This document shows positions 6,128 to 9,234 of a stretch of 9,234 nucleotides of DNA, one piece after another (position 1 is the stretch's first letter; the number at the start of each line of letters is the position of its first letter). The notes below the pieces were generated by a model that made no database searches, was not told where the DNA came from, and was given only the letters and a program-made list of their open reading frames with translations. Position numbers and translations under genes: made by a program. The stretch comes from JADFWK01 sp035527895 (GTDB taxonomy: Bacteria > Desulfobacterota > DSM-4660 > Desulfatiglandales > B25-G16), in contig DATKZQ010000171.1 of the NCBI GenBank assembly GCA_035527895.1, positions 1 through 9,234 of the forward strand, in the 5' to 3' direction.

Positions 6128-7198
6128 TTATTCTGCCCAGATTCTCCCTATTTCAGAAATGCTCTTAATCCTCTCCTCTGCGATTCGGTCTGATGCCTCG
6201 GCCGTGCTGATACCTTCCTCCTCAGCCTTCTTGAATACCTGAAGGGTTTGATCATAAATCCGGGAAACCTTTTCCAAGACCCGCTCCTTTACCACCTCAC
6301 CCAGAACCTCCTCCTGGCAGTGGATCAGGCCGCCGGAGTTGACAAGATAGTCGGGCCCGTAGAAGATCCCTCGTTTCTGTAATTCCATGCCGTGACGATT
6401 TTCTTTAAGGACATTATTGGCGCTACCGGAGATACCTTTGCACTTGAATTTATCAATGGTATCGTCGTTCACTACAGCCCCGAATGCGCAGGGTGAAAAT
6501 ACATCGCACTCGACACCGTAGATGTCATCTATGCCCACGATTTCCGCGGCGAACTCATCGCTGACCCTTTTCAATAACTCCTCGGAGATATCGGCAGCGA
6601 TGATCTTGGCCCCCTCTTCATGGCAGTATTTTGCCACGAAGTAGCCGACATTGCCCACTCCCTGGATGGCTATACGCCGATCAGTCAACGAATCACTGCC
6701 GTAAACGGCTTTCAATATTGCCTGAGTACCCGTCTTAACACCCCATGCGGTGGCAAAGGATGGATCACCGGGGCCCCCTGCCTTCTCGTGGACACAGGAG
6801 GCAAACGGCGTTTCCTGTTGGATCACCGCCATATCATGGGAGTTTGTTCCGATATCCTGACCGCAGATGTATTTGCCTCCCAGGGAATGAATAAATCGCC
6901 CCATGGCCCTGAGCAGGGCCTCTGTCTTCTGAGTTTTTGGATCTCCAATAATAACCGACTTTCCCCCTCCAAGGTTACATCCGCTCACGGAGGCCTTGTA
7001 GGTCATTCCTCGGGACAGCCTCAGCACATCTTCGAGCGCCTCCTCTTCAGAGGCATAAGGCCACATCCTGACCCCTCCCAGCGCCGGTCCGAGGGTGGTG
7101 TCGTGTACAGCAATGATTGCCTTTAATCCGGATGAGTTGTCATTGCAAAAAACTACTTGTTGATAGTTATATTTGCGGAGCTGAGATAAGATTTCCAT
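6128..7198 (-). CDS. Glu/Leu/Phe/Val dehydrogenase family enzyme, leucine or phenylalanine dehydrogenase-like
   Basis: A 356-residue NAD-dependent amino acid dehydrogenase that should interconvert an L-amino acid and its 2-oxo acid plus ammonium. Numbered from the ATG at 7198, it lines up with Bacillus-type leucine dehydrogenase almost without gaps: K68 in GMTYK (carboxylate binding), K80 in NLGGGK (catalytic), D115 in GQDIGT, and a Rossmann motif GVGNVG (180-185) followed by D203 at the end of the second strand, which favours NAD over NADP. Side-chain pocket positions read L40, G113, L291 and C294. Leucine dehydrogenase, as I recall it, has L40, A113, V291 and V294, while phenylalanine dehydrogenase has Gly at the 113 equivalent, so the pocket may be enlarged. 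The frame extends to an ATG at 7204, but that codon abuts the Shine-Dalgarno; the ATG at 7198 is 6 bases from it and is preferred. The upstream neighbour is a cupin gene (127-base gap). Confidence 0.9.
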   Translation of the reverse strand: MEILSQLRKYNYQQVVFCNDNSSGLKAIIAVHDTTLGPALGGVRMWPYASEEEALEDVLRLSRGMTYKASVSGCNLGGGKSVIIGDPKTQKTEALLRAMGRFIHSLGGKYICGQDIGTNSHDMAVIQQETPFASCVHEKAGGPGDPSFATAWGVKTGTQAILKAVYGSDSLTDRRIAIQGVGNVGYFVAKYCHEEGAKIIAADISEELLKRVSDEFAAEIVGIDDIYGVECDVFSPCAFGAVVNDDTIDKFKCKGISGSANNVLKENRHGMELQKRGIFYGPDYLVNSGGLIHCQEEVLGEVVKERVLEKVSRIYDQTLQVFKKAEEEGISTAEASDRIAEERIKSISEIGRIWAE

Positions 7199-7204
7199 CG
7201 TCAT

Positions 7205-7211
7205 CCTCCTT
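7205..7211 (-). promoter_or_regulatory. Ribosome binding site that decides the dehydrogenase start
   Basis: The minus strand has AAGGAGG directly followed by ATGACGATGG. The first ATG (7204) has zero spacing and cannot be used efficiently; the second (7198) has a 6-base spacing. The protein therefore most likely starts MEILSQLRKY. With that start the catalytic lysines fall at 68 and 80, the same numbers as in Bacillus leucine dehydrogenase. Confidence 0.75.
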
Positions 7212-7224
7212 GTCTTACGAATTG

Positions 7225-7260
7225 AATAAAAATTAGTCTTGCTCGATAGAGTCGTAGCAA
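7225..7260 (-). terminator. Hairpin with T-rich tail between the cupin and dehydrogenase genes, candidate terminator or attenuator
   Basis: On the minus strand TTGCTACGA (7260-7252) pairs with TCGAGCAA (7246-7239), giving 8 base pairs with one bulged A and a 5-base loop. After GACTAA comes a run of five T (7232-7228 region). It lies about 70 bases past the cupin stop and about 30 before the dehydrogenase Shine-Dalgarno. That is consistent with either the end of the cupin transcript or a leader attenuator. The tail is short and 6 bases from the stem, so strength is uncertain. Confidence 0.4.
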
Positions 7261-7331
7261 CGAATTCTTACTGTAAACCGCTTATGCACCTTATCATCTA
7301 GCGTATCATCATACACCATCCAGGTGCACTT

Positions 7332-7664
7332 CTACAGTTTTGGAATTAGGCAAATCAACTCCATTGCATCTATTGCTCGATAATAGTGATTGGCATTAGG
7401 AGGTATATAGATTACATCACCAGGATGAACGTTAACTGTTTTCCCATCTACCTCCAAGATGCCCCTGCCGTTGATAATATAGTTCTCATGTTCCCAAGGA
7501 TGGCTGTGATTTGGGCTTTGCCCACCGGGTTCAAAGCTCACAATCCGCATATAAAAATTGGGAGCACCATCCTTTTCTCCGATGACAGTGCGCATTTTTA
7601 TTCCCTTAGCCCCCGCTTCACTAATTTCTTCTGCCTTTTCATCAAGATAATGAATATGTTTCAT
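7332..7664 (-). CDS. Single-domain cupin protein
   Basis: A 110-residue protein with one complete conserved beta-barrel of the RmlC-like cupin fold. Motif 1 runs through PGGQSPNHSHPWEHENY, with H53, H55 and E60 as the likely metal ligands. Motif 2 is PGDVIYIPPNANHYY (81-95), with H93 as the fourth ligand. All metal-binding residues are therefore present. Single-domain cupins serve as small dioxygenases, isomerases, decarboxylases or sensors of pathway metabolites; nothing here selects one. In an apparent anaerobe an isomerase or regulatory role is more likely than dioxygenation, which is inference. The start has AAGGAGG 7 bases upstream. It lies 89 bases after the ketopantoate reductase-like gene and 127 before the dehydrogenase, all on one strand, but the hairpin at 7225-7260 may uncouple it from the dehydrogenase. 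Confidence 0.88.
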   Translation of the reverse strand: MKHIHYLDEKAEEISEAGAKGIKMRTVIGEKDGAPNFYMRIVSFEPGGQSPNHSHPWEHENYIINGRGILEVDGKTVNVHPGDVIYIPPNANHYYRAIDAMELICLIPKL

Positions 7665-7753
7665 AAAAAAGCCTCCTTATCCTTTTCTTTTGTTAGGAAT
7701 TGTATATCTCCTTAAAGTGCTGAATCTCAGCCCATGATTGCCTGCAAGTCATA

Positions 7754-8677
7754 TTATTTTTCTATTGTGTGCTCAAGGGCCTTTACAATCATGGTCATTG
7801 CCTGATTAAAGGGGGCAGAAATCCCTACTTGCTCTCCCTCTTTGACAATTGCCCCACTGATAAAATCGATCTCCGTCTTTTTGCCTTTTAAAAAATCTTG
7901 GGCCATGGAGTTGAAGCTTGTGGCATTTTTTTCTGCCAAATCATAGGCCGCCTGCACCATATCCGGGTATATCAGCTTGATTCCCTTCTTATCAGAAATA
8001 CGAAGTGCCTCTTCGACGATTTGCCTCATGAGCGCCCTTGAATAGTCATTGTCTATGAGCTTTTCACACCTTGCCCGTAAGATAGTCCCGAGTGGGTTAA
8101 TGGCAAGGTTCAAGATGAGTTTTGTCCAAATCAGTCCCATGACATTGTCCGAGGGATGCGCATTGAATCCTGCTTCAGAGAATAGAGCGACAATCTCCCT
8201 TACACGCCCTGTGATCTCTCCGCTAAGCTCACCTATATACACGTTTCCATAGGCAGTATGTTTCACCCTTCCGGGCTCCACTATCGTTGCGGCGGCATCG
8301 GTGGTCCCCGCGATGACCTTCTCACTGCCGAATGCTCTCTCGAGTATTTCCACGTTTCCGAGGCCGTTCTGGAGGGTTAAAACAGTGGTATGTTCACTAT
8401 TGATTTTTACGGCTTCGGCTGCTGCCTCCTCAGTGTCATAGGATTTAACGAAGATTATAATAAGGTCGGCGATTCCAATGTCTTCTATCCGCGTAGTGGC
8501 GTTGACGGGGACATACCTTTCGCCACCGATGCCTTCTATGAGGAGCCCATTTCGCTTAATCGTCTCTATGTGCTCTTTATGGATATCATAGAGAGAGACG
8601 TCTTCTCCCTCTATTTCTTTGAGCAATCCTCCTGTCATGGCACCCATTCCGCCGGCACCCACAATGGCTATTTTCAT
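7754..8677 (-). CDS. Ketopantoate reductase (PanE/ApbA) family 2-oxoacid reductase
   Basis: A 307-residue two-domain reductase: an N-terminal Rossmann domain with GAGGMG (7-12), and the all-helical C-terminal domain of the PanE family. Positions matching the E. coli active site are present: K78, N104 in TLQNGLGN, K186 (catalytic lysine in WTKLILN), N190, S257 in NSMAQD, and E269 in KKTEID. The residue ending the second strand is D31 (SLYDIH), where E. coli PanE carries an arginine for the NADPH phosphate. This suggests NADH use, which is atypical for pantothenate synthesis. With an amino acid dehydrogenase nearby and no other pan genes in the window, a catabolic or fermentative 2-oxoacid/2-hydroxyacid reductase, as known for lactococcal PanE paralogues, is at least as likely as a biosynthetic role. 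I therefore give no gene symbol. The ATG is preceded by AAGGGGAA. Confidence 0.9.
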   Translation of the reverse strand: MKIAIVGAGGMGAMTGGLLKEIEGEDVSLYDIHKEHIETIKRNGLLIEGIGGERYVPVNATTRIEDIGIADLIIIFVKSYDTEEAAAEAVKINSEHTTVLTLQNGLGNVEILERAFGSEKVIAGTTDAAATIVEPGRVKHTAYGNVYIGELSGEITGRVREIVALFSEAGFNAHPSDNVMGLIWTKLILNLAINPLGTILRARCEKLIDNDYSRALMRQIVEEALRISDKKGIKLIYPDMVQAAYDLAEKNATSFNSMAQDFLKGKKTEIDFISGAIVKEGEQVGISAPFNQAMTMIVKALEHTIEK

Positions 8678-8727
8678 CGTTCCCCTTTTATACCTTCAAT
8701 GTTTAGATCTCCTAATGTGGAATAAAT

Positions 8728-8756
8728 ATTTTATTATGGACTTAAGGTCATTTGAA
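8728..8756 (-). promoter_or_regulatory. Possible sigma-70-type promoter for the 2-oxoacid reductase gene
   Basis: In the 118-base AT-rich gap after the radical SAM gene, the minus strand has TTCAAA (8756-8751; 4 of 6 to consensus) and TAAAAT (8733-8728; 5 of 6) separated by exactly 17 bases. Transcription would begin about 45 bases before the reductase ATG. Matches of this quality arise by chance in AT-rich DNA, so this is a candidate only. Confidence 0.3.
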
Positions 8757-8795
8757 CTTATTATAAAGACTGGAAATTTGAATTCCTGCCAGGGT

Positions 8796-9234
8796 CTATG
8801 CAGGGGCCACTTCCTTCTTTTTTACCTCGAATTTTTTTTCCACCTTGCGGAGGCGGAGAGCTTCTGCGATGACTGAGGGCATGGCGCACAGGTAGCAGTC
8901 ATTTGGAAGCGCCGCGGACTCGAAGATGCCACATTCGTGCTTGAGGCGGATATCGGCGATCTTCATACCCATCTCCACGAACCACTCCCCATAGGGCGCG
9001 CGGAACTTGTTGTACCTCGTTCCCTCAACGGGGCTCCAGATCAGGGGAATGCTGCCGATGCCGTTCTCCGACATCCACTCCACTCCCTCCAGAAGGCTCT
9101 CCTCGGGCTCCATGAACCCGGTGACAAAGTGGGTGTTCACCCGTCCGGGACCGTACACGTCCACGGCGTGCTTGAGGGCCTTGAGCCAGTGGTCCCTTCC
9201 CTGTATCTTGGATTTGCCGGGGCAGTACTTGGCG
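8796..9234 (-). CDS. Radical SAM protein, C-terminal part (cut by window edge)
   Basis: The minus-strand frame is open from the window edge to the TAG ending at 8796 and gives 145 residues. The first visible segment, AKYCPGKSKIQGRDHWLKAL, continues into a VDVYGPGRVNTHFVTGFMEP segment, then LLEGVEWMSENGIGSIPLIWSPVEGTRY. This is the second half of a radical SAM TIM barrel of the biotin synthase/BATS-like group, in which an SAM-bound [4Fe-4S] cluster starts radical chemistry. The CX3CX2C cluster motif would be upstream, outside the window. The C-terminus has CGIFESAALPNDCYLC, with a C-x-x-C pair that could bind an accessory cluster, then a lysine-rich tail. The specific reaction cannot be named. 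An internal GTG at 9164 is not a real start, because homology-like sequence continues before it. It lies upstream of the reductase gene with a 118-base gap and may belong to a separate transcript. Confidence 0.8.
   Translation of the reverse strand, partial: AKYCPGKSKIQGRDHWLKALKHAVDVYGPGRVNTHFVTGFMEPEESLLEGVEWMSENGIGSIPLIWSPVEGTRYNKFRAPYGEWFVEMGMKIADIRLKHECGIFESAALPNDCYLCAMPSVIAEALRLRKVEKKFEVKKKEVAPA

Noticed and set aside
6620..7126. Plus-strand open frame of 168 codons
   Set aside because: It is a shadow of the amino acid dehydrogenase, which has all its catalytic residues in frame.
1..9234. Search by eye for CRISPR arrays, tandem repeats, tRNA genes, insertion-sequence ends and attachment sites
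   Set aside because: No regularly spaced repeats, cloverleaf-like segments, transposase or integrase coding or terminal inverted repeats were seen.

Overview
All recognisable genes in this window lie on the minus strand, so the biological reading order runs from high to low coordinates. The window suggests an anaerobic bacterium of intermediate GC content, perhaps a Desulfobacterota-type or syntrophic organism. This rests on the combination of a tripartite TRAP transporter, a radical SAM protein, an FMN split-barrel protein, catabolic dehydrogenases and strong AAGGAGG ribosome binding sites. The taxonomic guess is weak because no marker gene is present.

Layout in transcription order: (1) the C-terminal end of a radical SAM protein, cut by the window edge (9234-8796); (2) a ketopantoate reductase-like 2-oxoacid reductase (8677-7754); (3) a single-domain cupin (7664-7332); (4) a leucine/phenylalanine-type amino acid dehydrogenase (7198-6128); (5) a 217-base gap with a large AT-centred dyad and a hairpin; (6) the two subunits of a split aconitase X, catalytic (5910-4675) and swivel (4671-4249), three bases apart; (7) a complete DctP-DctQ-DctM TRAP transporter (4118-1121), with a perfect 10-bp hairpin between dctP and dctQ; (8) a COG1237-type metallo-beta-lactamase-fold protein (1022-195); (9) the N-terminus of a pyridoxamine-phosphate-oxidase-like flavoprotein (140-1), cut by the window edge.

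The core looks like an uptake-plus-catabolism locus. TRAP imports a small organic acid or amino/imino acid, aconitase X dehydrates a hydroxylated intermediate, and the amino acid dehydrogenase and 2-oxoacid reductase interconvert amino, oxo and hydroxy acids. The known bacterial role of aconitase X is cis-3-hydroxy-L-proline dehydration, but the usual partners (Delta1-pyrroline-2-carboxylate reductase, hydroxyproline epimerase, ornithine-cyclodeaminase-like reductase) are not visible here. The substrate may therefore differ. The actual substrate cannot be read from the sequence.

No tRNA, rRNA, CRISPR array, insertion sequence or phage gene is seen. No gene-free stretch exceeds 300 bases.
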